Positions 1 to 6,662 of a stretch of DNA of 7,627 nt are shown piece after piece. Position numbers and translations under genes: made by a program. Origin of the DNA: Smithella sp. UBA2180 (GTDB lineage Bacteria; Desulfobacterota; Syntrophia; Syntrophales; Smithellaceae); contig DCVU01000066.1 of NCBI GenBank assembly GCA_002327415.1, forward strand, positions 1-7,627, written 5' to 3'. Numbering within the stretch: position 1 is the stretch's first letter; each line of letters starts with the position of its first letter. The notes beneath the pieces were generated by a model that worked only from the letters and a program-made list of their open reading frames with translations, did not search any database and was not told where the DNA came from.

Positions 1-309
1 AATTTTCATCACATCGCTTTTCCTCATCCCGACATGATGCGCCTGATCGTGGATGTTCATTTCCCAAACTTAGACGAAGAGATGGTTGATATCTGTATCA
101 ACACGTTTTACCGTCTCCGGGAATTGCGGGGAATTGAAAAGAAACCGGCCACGCGGGAATTAATCAACTGGATTCGCGCCCTGAAAAGCGATCCGGATTT
201 TAAGCCCAAAACGCTCAAGCAGGGAAGGGTGCCCTTTATGGGAATCCTGTTCAAGAAAAGCGCCGATCTTTATCAGGCAACCCAGCAGGTTGCGAGAACT
301 CGTCCTTGA
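1..309 (+). CDS. MoxR-family AAA+ ATPase, C-terminal part (5' end outside window)
   Basis: The frame is open from base 1 and stops with TGA at 307-309, so 102 C-terminal residues are visible. The opening stretch (FHHIAFPHPDMMRLIVDVHF) fits the end of the AAA+ core and the lid helices of MoxR-type ATPases, where a phrase of the kind F-x-x-I-x-F-P-x-P-x-x-M-x-x-I follows the sensor region. A helical lid follows, containing ATRELINWIRAL. Walker A and B lie upstream of the window and cannot be checked. MoxR ATPases act with VWA-domain partners as chaperones that assemble or activate enzyme complexes (the RavA-ViaA and CoxD-CoxE types are the known examples). The next gene, 10 bases downstream, is such a partner, which supports both calls. 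The ATG at 34 is internal to the lid and is not taken as the start. Confidence in the family is fairly high; the client complex is unknown. Confidence 0.82.
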   Translation, partial: NFHHIAFPHPDMMRLIVDVHFPNLDEEMVDICINTFYRLRELRGIEKKPATRELINWIRALKSDPDFKPKTLKQGRVPFMGILFKKSADLYQATQQVARTRP

Positions 310-319
310 GGTTTAGATT

Positions 320-1519
320 GTGTTTGTCGATTTTTTTTACACCTTGAAGGAGCGGGGTATTCCCGTTACGCCTACGTCTTTTCTGCGTTTGCAGAAGGCG
401 ATGAATTTGGGTCTGGTTCATTCACTTGATGATTTTTATACGGCTGCCCGGACCATTCTTATAAAAAGTGAAAAATATTTTGATACTTACGATCGTATAT
501 TCGCCAACCATTTTCAGGGAGTTTCTTTTGAAGAGCCAACGGCAGTGGAATTAACGGAAGTTGCTAAATCTTTACTAGATGAGTGGCTGAAAAATCCGGA
601 GGAAATTGCTGACGCTCTGGGTATTGATAAAGAGACCCTGAAGAATATGACGCCGGAAGAACTGATCCAGTATTTTCTGGATCGTCTCAAGGAACAGACC
701 GAAGCTCACCACGGCGGCAGCAAATGGATCGGAACAGGGGGAACGTCGCCTACGGGGCACTCGGGAATTCATCCCGGGGGCATGCGCGTCGGCGGAGAAT
801 CTAGAAACCATTCGGCCATCAAGGTCGCACTCGAGCGGCGTTATCGTGATTACTCCCAGGAAGGTCCCTTGACCCAGTTCCAGATGGGCGAGGCTATGAA
901 AAGACTACGGCGGATGTCGCCGGCCGGTCCCCGTGATGTTGTTAATATCGATAAAACCGTTTATGAAACCATGCGCAATGCCGGGGAAATCGAGATCATC
1001 TTCGATCGCCGTCTGGCGGACCGCCTGAAGGTTATTCTGATGATTGATAACGGAGGCTGGTCGATGGATCCTTATATCGATGTAGTCCAGACTCTTTTTC
1101 ACTATGCCGGTTCCCAGTTCAAAGATCTGAAAATTTACTTTTTCCACAACACCATCTACAGCCGTGTCTGGGCCGACCCGCAGCGTCAATCCAAACCGGA
1201 ACAGGTTGACGATTTCGTTCGCCGTGACCCGGAAACCCGTCTGATCATTGTGGGAGATGCCAACATGGCTCCTTACGAGCTGGAACATCCCAATGGCGCT
1301 ATTTACGTAGATGCCAAACCAACTGGTTCCAGTATAGAGCGTCTGCGGTTTCTGGCCAATACGTTCCGCCATTGTGTATGGTTAAATCCTATGACGCCTC
1401 GGGAATGGGAGTTCTCCAGAACAACGGATATGATCCGTAAAATTTTTCCCATGTTCGAACTGACCCTTGACGGACTGGAAAAGGCGGTACAATACCTCAC
1501 TTCTACAAGGTATAATTAA
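320..1519 (+). CDS. VWA domain protein, CoxE-like partner of the MoxR ATPase
   Basis: The protein has 399 residues, starting at GTG 320 with a TGAGG ribosome-binding site at 307-311 that overlaps the stop of the ATPase gene. Residues 1-130 are predicted mostly helical. Residues 132-159 form a Gly/Ser/His-rich flexible linker. The VWA fold covers about 225-399: strand KVILMID ends at D243, and a later strand reads LIIVGDANMAPYE (309-320). The metal-ion site of VWA domains is normally D-x-S-x-S. Here it reads D243-N-G-G-W-S248, so the first Ser is Gly and the second is shifted by one residue. Homologous CoxE-like proteins work with MoxR ATPases in maturation of metalloenzymes or membrane complexes, and the operon arrangement suggests the same general role. 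There is no signal peptide or membrane helix, so it is probably cytoplasmic. The substrate cannot be told from this window. Confidence 0.85.
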   Translation: MFVDFFYTLKERGIPVTPTSFLRLQKAMNLGLVHSLDDFYTAARTILIKSEKYFDTYDRIFANHFQGVSFEEPTAVELTEVAKSLLDEWLKNPEEIADALGIDKETLKNMTPEELIQYFLDRLKEQTEAHHGGSKWIGTGGTSPTGHSGIHPGGMRVGGESRNHSAIKVALERRYRDYSQEGPLTQFQMGEAMKRLRRMSPAGPRDVVNIDKTVYETMRNAGEIEIIFDRRLADRLKVILMIDNGGWSMDPYIDVVQTLFHYAGSQFKDLKIYFFHNTIYSRVWADPQRQSKPEQVDDFVRRDPETRLIIVGDANMAPYELEHPNGAIYVDAKPTGSSIERLRFLANTFRHCVWLNPMTPREWEFSRTTDMIRKIFPMFELTLDGLEKAVQYLTSTRYN

Positions 1520-1612
1520 AATCAATATGAACATGCGGGGCATTTGGTCATGCAGATAGACAGAGCACGGGCATTATTTCATGGTCAAGCCGTATGATTT
1601 TTAAAAGCAGTC

Positions 1613-1641
1613 TTTACAAATCGTTATCGAATGACTATACT
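1613..1641 (+). promoter_or_regulatory. sigma70-type promoter for hsp20-lon
   Basis: TTTACA at 1613-1618 and TATACT at 1636-1641 are separated by exactly 17 bases, which is close to the sigma70 consensus (5 of 6 bases in each box). Transcription would begin near 1648, giving a leader of about 30 bases to the ATG at 1680. I see no CIRCE inverted repeat and no clear sigma32 -35/-10 pair, so heat induction is not evident from this site. The rest of the 160-base gap (1520-1679) holds no gene; it carries an imperfect 15-base direct repeat at 1538-1552 and 1569-1583. Confidence 0.65.
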
Positions 1642-1665
1642 TTGATAAATATTTAAAAATGATCC

Positions 1666-1671
1666 AAAAGG
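1666..1671 (+). promoter_or_regulatory. ribosome-binding site that sets the hsp20 start
   Basis: AAAAGG at 1666-1671 lies 8 bases before ATG 1680. A further GAGGG lies at 1673-1677, very close to the start. The alternative in-frame ATG at 1659 has only AT-rich sequence in front of it and would leave a leader of about 10 bases from the predicted transcription start. The 1680 start is therefore preferred. Confidence 0.6.
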
Positions 1672-1679
1672 CGAGGGAA

Positions 1680-2120
1680 ATGACTTACATAAAAATTAAT
1701 TTCGGCGGTAGTTTTGAAGATGAGTTTCAAAAAGCGGTTGATGAGGTATTTCATCTAGTGCGTCCGGCCTTCAAAAATTACAAATGTGCATGGCATCCCA
1801 ATATTGACGTGTACGAATCAATGGAGGAGGTTATTGTTCTTGCGGATATGGCGGGAATCAACAAGGAAGAGCTGAATATCGAAGTGGATCGGAAAAGAAT
1901 TAAAATCGCCGGCATTCGCAAGGCGATTCGGCTTTTGAATAACGCACGTTATTGTCAGGCGGAAATTCCGCATGGCTATTTTGAAAGAAATGTAGCGCTG
2001 CCCGCGCCGGTAGATGTGCAGTCCGCAGTAGCTTCTTACGCCGATGGTATTTTGGTCGTGCGGATAAACAAGCTTTTGCCCGGCAAAACACATTGTGTTT
2101 CAGTCATTTCAGCGAAATAG
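1680..2120 (+). CDS. Hsp20 / alpha-crystallin family small heat-shock protein
   Basis: The protein has 146 residues, the usual size for bacterial small heat-shock proteins. These ATP-independent cytoplasmic holdases bind unfolding proteins and keep them for refolding or degradation. The alpha-crystallin domain spans about 38-131: it opens with WHPNIDVYES, continues with the conserved ADMAGINKEEL (55-65), and ends with the characteristic A-x-Y-x-x-G-I-L-V-V strand (around 118-127). A C-terminal V140-S-V142 matches the I/V-x-I/V motif used for oligomer assembly. The middle of the domain (RKAIRLLNNARYCQAEIPHG) departs from the common G-x-R-x-x-E-R pattern, so this is a divergent member. Its own promoter lies upstream, and lon follows 47 bases downstream on the same strand. 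That fits a unit in which the holdase delivers clients to the protease, which is inference from the pairing. Confidence 0.9.
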   Translation: MTYIKINFGGSFEDEFQKAVDEVFHLVRPAFKNYKCAWHPNIDVYESMEEVIVLADMAGINKEELNIEVDRKRIKIAGIRKAIRLLNNARYCQAEIPHGYFERNVALPAPVDVQSAVASYADGILVVRINKLLPGKTHCVSVISAK

Positions 2121-2143
2121 CGAATAACCGCTGATTTTTTCTT
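2110..2143 (+). terminator. weak hairpin with T6 between hsp20 and lon (possible attenuator)
   Basis: TAGCG (2118-2122) can pair with CGCTG (2129-2133) through four Watson-Crick pairs and one G-U pair, with a 6-base loop. Alternatively CAGCG (2110-2114) pairs with the same arm. TTTTTT follows at 2135-2140. The stem is short and overlaps the hsp20 stop codon, so termination would be partial at best. It could lower lon expression relative to hsp20. It may also be chance. Confidence 0.35.
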
Positions 2144-2157
2144 CAAAGACAACGTTT

Positions 2158-2162
2158 GGAGG
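2158..2162 (+). promoter_or_regulatory. ribosome-binding site that sets the lon start
   Basis: GGAGG at 2158-2162 lies 5 bases before ATG 2168, a near-ideal arrangement. An in-frame TTG at 2156 overlaps this site and is not a credible start, so Lon begins at 2168. Confidence 0.85.
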
Positions 2163-2167
2163 TTAGC

Positions 2168-4627
2168 ATGACGGAGCAAAACGTCACAGAAAATAAAAAT
2201 AGCTTTAATATTCCCGAAGAGATTCCTATTCTTCCTTTACATAATGTAATGGCGTTTCCCAAAACCATGATTCCACTGGAGGTCACAGGCAACTTGTCGG
2301 TGCTGGTGGATGAAGCTATGACCAAAGACCGCATTATAGGTCTGATTATGTATAAAAAAGAATCGGCCAATCTGAATCAATATACACTGGAAGATCTGCA
2401 TAAAGTGGGAACCTGCGCCATGATTATGAAGATGGTCAAGACTGCGGAAAACCATACGCAAATGCTTTTACAGGGCATTAGCCGTTTTTCAATAGAAGAA
2501 CTTATTGAAGGCAAGTCTTATCAGCAGGCGCGCATTAAATTAATTGAAGAAAAGGAAATCAAGGATTTGGAAACCGAAGCTTTGATGTCCAACCTGTTGT
2601 CATTGTTTGACCAGATATTGAAGCTCTCGCCCTTTCTGCCTCCGGAGTTCGGTCCGATGGCCAAGTCCATCACTGAAGCTGGTATTTTGGCCGACTTGAT
2701 TGCTTCCATTATCAACGCGCCGATAGAGGAAAAACAGAAAGTGCTGGATACCACCGATGTGAAGGAGCGTCTCAAAGCAGTTACCGGCCTGGTTAGTCAC
2801 CAGATGGAAGTTCTGGAATTGGGTAATAAAATACAGACCAAGGTCAGGGATGACATCGACAAAAGCCAGAGGGATTATTATCTGCGCCAACAAATGAAGG
2901 CTATCAAGCAGGAATTGGGCGAAACAGATGAAAATACGGTAGAGACGGACGAATACCGTAAAAAAATCGAAGAAAAAAAATTGCCTGAAGAGGCAAAAAA
3001 AGAAGCTTTAAGAGAACTGGAACGTTTGTCCCGAATGCATCCGTCCTCAGCGGAATATACGGTTTCTTCGACTTATCTGGATTGGATAACGGCTCTTCCC
3101 TGGAACGATTCGACAGTCGATAATCTGGATATCGCTAAAGCTCGCCAGGTTCTGGATGAAGACCACTATGGTTTGGTAAAGCCCAAGAAGCGCATCATCG
3201 AGTATCTTGCCGTGCGCAAGCTCAAGCCGGACTCCAAGGGGCCTATTCTTTGTTTTGTGGGACCTCCGGGAACTGGCAAAACATCGCTGGGACATTCCAT
3301 CGCTCGGGCGCTGGAGCGCAAGTTTGTACGTATATCACTGGGCGGTGTGCACGATGAGGCTGAAATTAGAGGTCATCGCCGTACTTACATTGGCGCTTTG
3401 CCCGGACGTATCATTCAGGGACTAAGACGCGCTGAATCGAACAACCCCGTTTTTATGCTCGATGAAATCGACAAAGTCGGCAGTGATTTCCGCGGCGATC
3501 CCTCATCGGCTTTGCTGGAAGTTTTGGATCCTCAGCAGAACAACTCGTTTTCAGATCACTATCTGGATGTGCCGTTTGATCTGTCTCACGTCATGTTCAT
3601 CACTACGGCCAATATGCTGGACACGATCCCTCCGGCGTTGCTCGACAGGCTGGAAGTCATTGAGCTGACAGGCTACACGCAGGAAGAAAAAGTAAAGATT
3701 GCCGAGCGGTATTTAATTCCGCGGCAATTGAAGGAAAACGGTCTGACTGCCGAGCAGTTTAAATTAAATGAAAAAGCGCTTAATTTCATCATTACCGGCT
3801 ATACACGTGAAGCGGGCGTACGTAATCTGGAAAGGGAAATTGCCAACGCCTGTCGCGGCGTGGCGGCTCAGATTGCCGAAGACATCATCAAATCCACAAC
3901 AGTGACGGATAAGGACATACCCAAGTATTTAGGGCCGGTACGGGTTCCAACGGATATTGATTCGCGAATTACCAGACCGGGCATAGCCATAGGTCTTGCC
4001 TGGACACCAGTTGGCGGCGATATACTGTTTGTTGAAGCCACAGCGATGAAAGGCAAGAAAGGCCTTACGCTTACCGGACAGCTAGGCGATGTCATGAAAG
4101 AGTCGGCGGCGGCGGCGCTGAGTTTCATCCGCACAAATGCCAAAGAGCTTGGCGTAAAATCCGAGTTTTTTGATGATATGGATATTCATATTCACGTGCC
4201 GGCAGGAGCGATTCCCAAGGATGGTCCTTCAGCTGGTGTGACAATGCTTACAGTGCTCACATCTTTGTTGACCAACCGCAAGGTAAAAAAGCATTTGGCC
4301 ATGACCGGTGAAATCACACTGCGCGGCGCTGTACTGCCGGTAGGCGGTATCAAGGAAAAAATTCTTGCGGCTTACCGTGCAGGCATTAAAACCATCCTGC
4401 TGCCCGCATGGAACCGTAAGGATCTTGAAGATATCCCGGCCAATGTGCAAAAGAGTATTTCATTCCATTTTATCAATGATATGATGGATGTTATAAAGCT
4501 GGCGTTGGAACCGGTCAAAGAGAAAAAACCATCTGTGGCTACGTTGAAGAGGCGTAAACCATTAATGCCTGTGATAAAGAAAAAATCGGCAAGTGTTCAA
4601 AAAAAAGTTGCAAAAACAAAAAAGTAG
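2168..4627 (+). CDS. lon: ATP-dependent Lon protease (endopeptidase La)
   Basis: The protein has 819 residues against 784 in E. coli. Lon is a cytoplasmic hexameric AAA+ protease that unfolds and degrades damaged and selected regulatory proteins. Domains in order: the N-terminal substrate-binding domain (about 15-210, opening IPILPLHNVMAFP); a helical coiled-coil region (about 215-320, with QRDYYLRQQMKAIKQELGE); the AAA+ module with Walker A G365-PPGTGK-T372 and Walker B FMLDEID with D432/E433; and the protease domain with S688 in PKDGPSAG and K731 in GGIKEK, 43 residues apart as in the E. coli Ser-Lys dyad. All catalytic parts are intact, so it should be active. Oddity: residues 783-819 form a tail with 15 Lys/Arg among 37 residues, absent from E. 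coli Lon. It is probably cotranscribed with hsp20, and a hairpin terminator follows at 4718. Confidence 0.97.
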   Translation: MTEQNVTENKNSFNIPEEIPILPLHNVMAFPKTMIPLEVTGNLSVLVDEAMTKDRIIGLIMYKKESANLNQYTLEDLHKVGTCAMIMKMVKTAENHTQMLLQGISRFSIEELIEGKSYQQARIKLIEEKEIKDLETEALMSNLLSLFDQILKLSPFLPPEFGPMAKSITEAGILADLIASIINAPIEEKQKVLDTTDVKERLKAVTGLVSHQMEVLELGNKIQTKVRDDIDKSQRDYYLRQQMKAIKQELGETDENTVETDEYRKKIEEKKLPEEAKKEALRELERLSRMHPSSAEYTVSSTYLDWITALPWNDSTVDNLDIAKARQVLDEDHYGLVKPKKRIIEYLAVRKLKPDSKGPILCFVGPPGTGKTSLGHSIARALERKFVRISLGGVHDEAEIRGHRRTYIGALPGRIIQGLRRAESNNPVFMLDEIDKVGSDFRGDPSSALLEVLDPQQNNSFSDHYLDVPFDLSHVMFITTANMLDTIPPALLDRLEVIELTGYTQEEKVKIAERYLIPRQLKENGLTAEQFKLNEKALNFIITGYTREAGVRNLEREIANACRGVAAQIAEDIIKSTTVTDKDIPKYLGPVRVPTDIDSRITRPGIAIGLAWTPVGGDILFVEATAMKGKKGLTLTGQLGDVMKESAAAALSFIRTNAKELGVKSEFFDDMDIHIHVPAGAIPKDGPSAGVTMLTVLTSLLTNRKVKKHLAMTGEITLRGAVLPVGGIKEKILAAYRAGIKTILLPAWNRKDLEDIPANVQKSISFHFINDMMDVIKLALEPVKEKKPSVATLKRRKPLMPVIKKKSASVQKKVAKTKK

Positions 4628-4717
4628 CAGATAACGGTACTGACAGTTGCTTAAAAATGGAACGCGGGAAATGTGCGGTGATGTGCGTTAAAGTTCGATT
4701 AGCAGGTATCTGCACAT

Positions 4718-4750
4718 AAAGTCTTCTACTTCTGTTAGGAGACTTTTCTC
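4718..4750 (+). terminator. intrinsic terminator after lon
   Basis: AAAGTCTTCT (4718-4727) pairs with AGGAGACTTT (4737-4746) over 10 bases with one G-U pair, around a 9-base loop, and runs into TTTTCTC. It lies 90 bases after the lon stop and directly abuts the end of the minus-strand reading frame at 4752, so it may have served both converging genes. The stretch 4628-4717 before it shows no gene or other signal that I can support. Confidence 0.65.
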
Positions 4751-4751
4751 A

Positions 4752-4991
4752 TTAATATCGGTACTGCCAAATTTTATTGTGAACCATTTCTTCCATGACT
4801 TTAATTAGCATTACCGCAGCTGCTTCAATGTCGGAGATACGCAATGAATCTTTGTAAATTTGCATTAATAGGACAAGAAGATTGATTACTTTTTTCCCCT
4901 CCCTGATACGTATTTTTTCCATTTCTTTGTCCAGGAATACCATAGCAAGGATTTCTTTTAAAAGCCGATTGTTAATTCTGTGTTTTAATTT
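4752..4991 (-). pseudogene. possible TetR-family repressor remnant (C-terminal half only)
   Basis: On the minus strand the frame is open from 4991 (after a TAA at 4992-4994) to the TAA at 4752-4754, giving 79 residues. The text resembles the C-terminal ligand-binding domain of TetR-type repressors: a helix with INNRLLKEI, then FLDKEMEKIRIREG, then LRISDIEAAAVMLIKVMEEM. The family commonly has a phrase like LR-x-D-x-E-x-A-A-x-x-L followed by a helix and V-H. The N-terminal helix-turn-helix is absent, and its place is taken by the start of the next + strand gene. No ATG, GTG or TTG precedes Met at 4943, and neither 4943 nor the inner ATG at 4922 has a good ribosome-binding site. I therefore read it as the decayed tail of a repressor. 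A real 63-residue protein from 4943 is the alternative. The family call rests on pattern only. Confidence 0.4.
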
Positions 4992-5081
4992 TTATCGTTA
5001 TTTACAACGGCTTTTCCATAACGCATGGCAATTGTCAGTCTGGTGGCCGCAGACGCACCCAATGTTGTGGACGTTCAAAAA

Positions 5082-5111
5082 TTGATGTCTGGAAAATCCA
5101 AATAGCATAAT
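5082..5111 (+). promoter_or_regulatory. candidate promoter for the DUF4239 gene
   Basis: TTGATG (5082-5087) and CATAAT (5106-5111) are 18 bases apart and lie about 45 bases before the start codon. Transcription would begin near 5118. The surrounding sequence is AT-rich, which makes chance matches common; a GATAAT at about 5134-5139 is an alternative -10 box without a good -35 partner. Some promoter is expected here because the preceding + strand unit ends in a terminator at 4718. Confidence 0.35.
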
Positions 5112-5157
5112 AAAAGAATAAATGGTAAGATATTGATAATCTTATCAGGAGAAAGTA

Positions 5158-5949
5158 ATGCCCTTTATCCAAATATTGCTTGTACACATACCGGCGTGGC
5201 TGTTCTGCCTTCTTATGATTGTTGTCTATGTTGCCATATCGATAACAAGTCTTCTCATTATACGGAAATATTATCCGCATCAAAAATGCAAACCCCATAA
5301 CGATATTGCAGGTTTTATATTTGCCACCCTTGGCGTAATTTACGCGGTTCTTCTTGCTTTTATAGTCGTCATTACTTGGCAGGATTTCGACAAGGCGCAG
5401 GATATTACAATCAATGAAGCTAATTGTATTGCAGTGCTGTATCGGGATGCAACACCATTTCCTGCCGGATTTCGCGCCGAACTGAAAAGCGAACTGACAA
5501 ATTATGTTAAAGCAATTGTCAATGAAGAATGGCAGACGATGGCTAAAGGGCAGAAAAGTGAAAACGCGCAGAAGGCACAGGAAAAATTGTGGGAACTCTA
5601 CGGCGGTTTTCAGCCGAAAAATGAAACGCAAAAAATATTTTTAGTGGAGTCATTAAAAAAACTGAATCAGGCGAGTGAAATGAGGCGACAGCGCATTGTC
5701 TATGCCAGCGAAGGAATTCATCCGCTTCTCTATTTTGTGCTCATCGTCGGCAGTTTTATTACCATCGCTTTTGCGATGTTGTTTGGAACGGAAAATATTG
5801 TTCCTCATTTGATCATGATATCTTTGCTGGCGGCTATGATTGCCATTACTCTCTTTACGGTTATTTCCATGGATTATCCATTTACGGGGGATATCAGTAT
5901 TACCCCTGATGTTTTCACAAACGTGCTTTCATCATTGATGAGTTCGTAA
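5158..5949 (+). CDS. DUF4239 (bestrophin-like) integral membrane protein
   Basis: The protein has 263 residues, starting at ATG 5158 with AGGAG at 5147-5151, 6 bases upstream. Four membrane helices are visible: about 12-35, 50-73, 187-210 and 214-237. Between helices 2 and 3 lies a soluble helical loop (74-186). The phrase GVIYAVLLAFIVVITWQDFD (59-78), followed by an EAN segment (87-89) and YRDA (95-98), is typical of the DUF4239 family, as is the D-Y-P-F-T-G motif after the last helix (239-244). The family has been described as bestrophin-like, but a channel function has not been shown to my knowledge. Its cellular role is unknown. The next gene starts 12 bases after its stop, so the two are probably one transcript. 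Confidence in the family is good; no function is assigned. Confidence 0.8.
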   Translation: MPFIQILLVHIPAWLFCLLMIVVYVAISITSLLIIRKYYPHQKCKPHNDIAGFIFATLGVIYAVLLAFIVVITWQDFDKAQDITINEANCIAVLYRDATPFPAGFRAELKSELTNYVKAIVNEEWQTMAKGQKSENAQKAQEKLWELYGGFQPKNETQKIFLVESLKKLNQASEMRRQRIVYASEGIHPLLYFVLIVGSFITIAFAMLFGTENIVPHLIMISLLAAMIAITLFTVISMDYPFTGDISITPDVFTNVLSSLMSS

Positions 5950-5961
5950 AGCTCTTTAATT

Positions 5962-6657
5962 ATGCCTATGGAAATTAAACCACCTTATATAAAAAAAATT
6001 GATGAAAAAGGCGGCTTGAAAATATGGATTGTTGATGGCGCGCTGATACGCCACAAAACTGATGAAGAATTCACAAATTATGGCCAACATTATCGTTACC
6101 CTTATATTCCCCAGGATGAACTGTGGCTGGACAAGGAAGCCAATGAAAATGAAAGGCAGTTTTTTATTGATCATCTGCTTGTTGAACATCGCCTGATGAA
6201 AGCCGGCAAAACTTATAATGACGCCCTTTACGAAGCTGACAAAGTAGAACGTAAAGAACGCAGGATAAGCGGAGATGTAAAAAAAGTAACTAAAAATGGC
6301 AGTAAATTGCCCGATCCCCATGATGTGCATAAAGAATTATGGAAAAAACTTGAAAATGGTGTTTCCGTCTGGATTGTCAATGGCAGGCTGGTACGCAGTG
6401 TTTTCGATATTGATTTTACCGCCGGCGGTCATGATAAGGTTTACGAATTTGTTCCAGAGAGGGAAGTATGGATTGATGACGATATTATGGAGATAGAACG
6501 TGGTTATGTCCTCTTGCATGAACTTCACGAACGCAATCGTATGATCAGCGGCTGGACATACGATAAAGCACATGCGGAATCGAGCAAGATGGAATATCAT
6601 TGCCGTCATCATCCTGATGAGCTGCATGACGCATTGGCTGCAGAAGGATGGGCATAA
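5962..6657 (+). CDS. unrecognised protein made of two tandem copies of one domain
   Basis: The protein has 231 residues and no signal peptide or membrane helix, so it is likely cytoplasmic. Residues 17-97 and 132-212 align without a gap at an offset of 115 residues, with 30 identities in 81 positions by my count. The shared pattern is W-I-V-x-G-x-L-x-R, D-x-x-F-T-x-x-x-G, Y-x-x-x-P-x-x-E-x-W-x-D, E-x-E-R, then H-x-L-x-E-x-x-x-M-x-x-G-x-T-Y-x-x-A-x-x-E-x-x-K-x-E. In copy 2 the last part reads H186-E-L-H-E190 with H204 and E206 nearby, and a His/Cys cluster lies at 213-217, which could bind a metal. Copy 1 has H71-L-L-V-E75 and lacks the extra Glu and His. I know no characterised function. No ribosome-binding site is visible before ATG 5962 or ATG 5968; translation may be coupled to the upstream gene, 12 bases away. 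Confidence 0.75.
   Translation: MPMEIKPPYIKKIDEKGGLKIWIVDGALIRHKTDEEFTNYGQHYRYPYIPQDELWLDKEANENERQFFIDHLLVEHRLMKAGKTYNDALYEADKVERKERRISGDVKKVTKNGSKLPDPHDVHKELWKKLENGVSVWIVNGRLVRSVFDIDFTAGGHDKVYEFVPEREVWIDDDIMEIERGYVLLHELHERNRMISGWTYDKAHAESSKMEYHCRHHPDELHDALAAEGWA
6010..6597 (+). repeat. in-gene tandem duplication (two 243-base units, 345-base period)
   Basis: The units 6010-6252 and 6355-6597 encode the two domain copies of the preceding protein. They are separated by 102 bases that encode a basic and polar linker (residues 98-131). Protein identity is about 37 percent over 81 positions with no gaps, while the DNA has diverged strongly. The duplication is therefore old and maintained by selection, not a recent copy error. 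Confidence 0.8.
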
Positions 6658-6662
6658 ACAGT

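Noticed and set aside
1467..1493. TTGACG and TACAAT boxes inside the VWA gene
   Set aside because: The spacing is only 15 bases and the site lies in coding sequence; the 1613-1641 promoter is clearly better.
1511..1516. Perfect TATAAT at the end of the VWA gene
   Set aside because: It encodes the last residues and stop of the protein, and the -35 position 17 bases upstream (TACAAT) matches the consensus at only two bases.
1568..1606. Possible terminator after the VWA gene (ACGG...CCGT followed by ATTTTT)
   Set aside because: The stem has only four base pairs with a loop of about 20 bases, too weak to call.
2973..2980. A8 run inside lon as a possible slippage site
   Set aside because: The frame continues normally into conserved Lon sequence and no alternative product or stimulatory structure is evident.
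4657..4719. 20-codon + strand reading frame after lon
   Set aside because: It has no ribosome-binding site and no recognisable content, and it runs into the terminator stem.
5025..5105. Short + strand reading frame of 26 codons with protein-like text (starts MAIVSLVAADAP, ends MSGKSK)
   Set aside because: It has no ribosome-binding site, a stop codon lies two codons upstream in frame, and it matches no family I know. It could be the relic of a gene end, but the evidence is too thin for a feature.
5035..5631. Long minus-strand open frame of 198 codons
   Set aside because: It lies opposite the DUF4239 gene and has no family features; it is explained by the coding strand.
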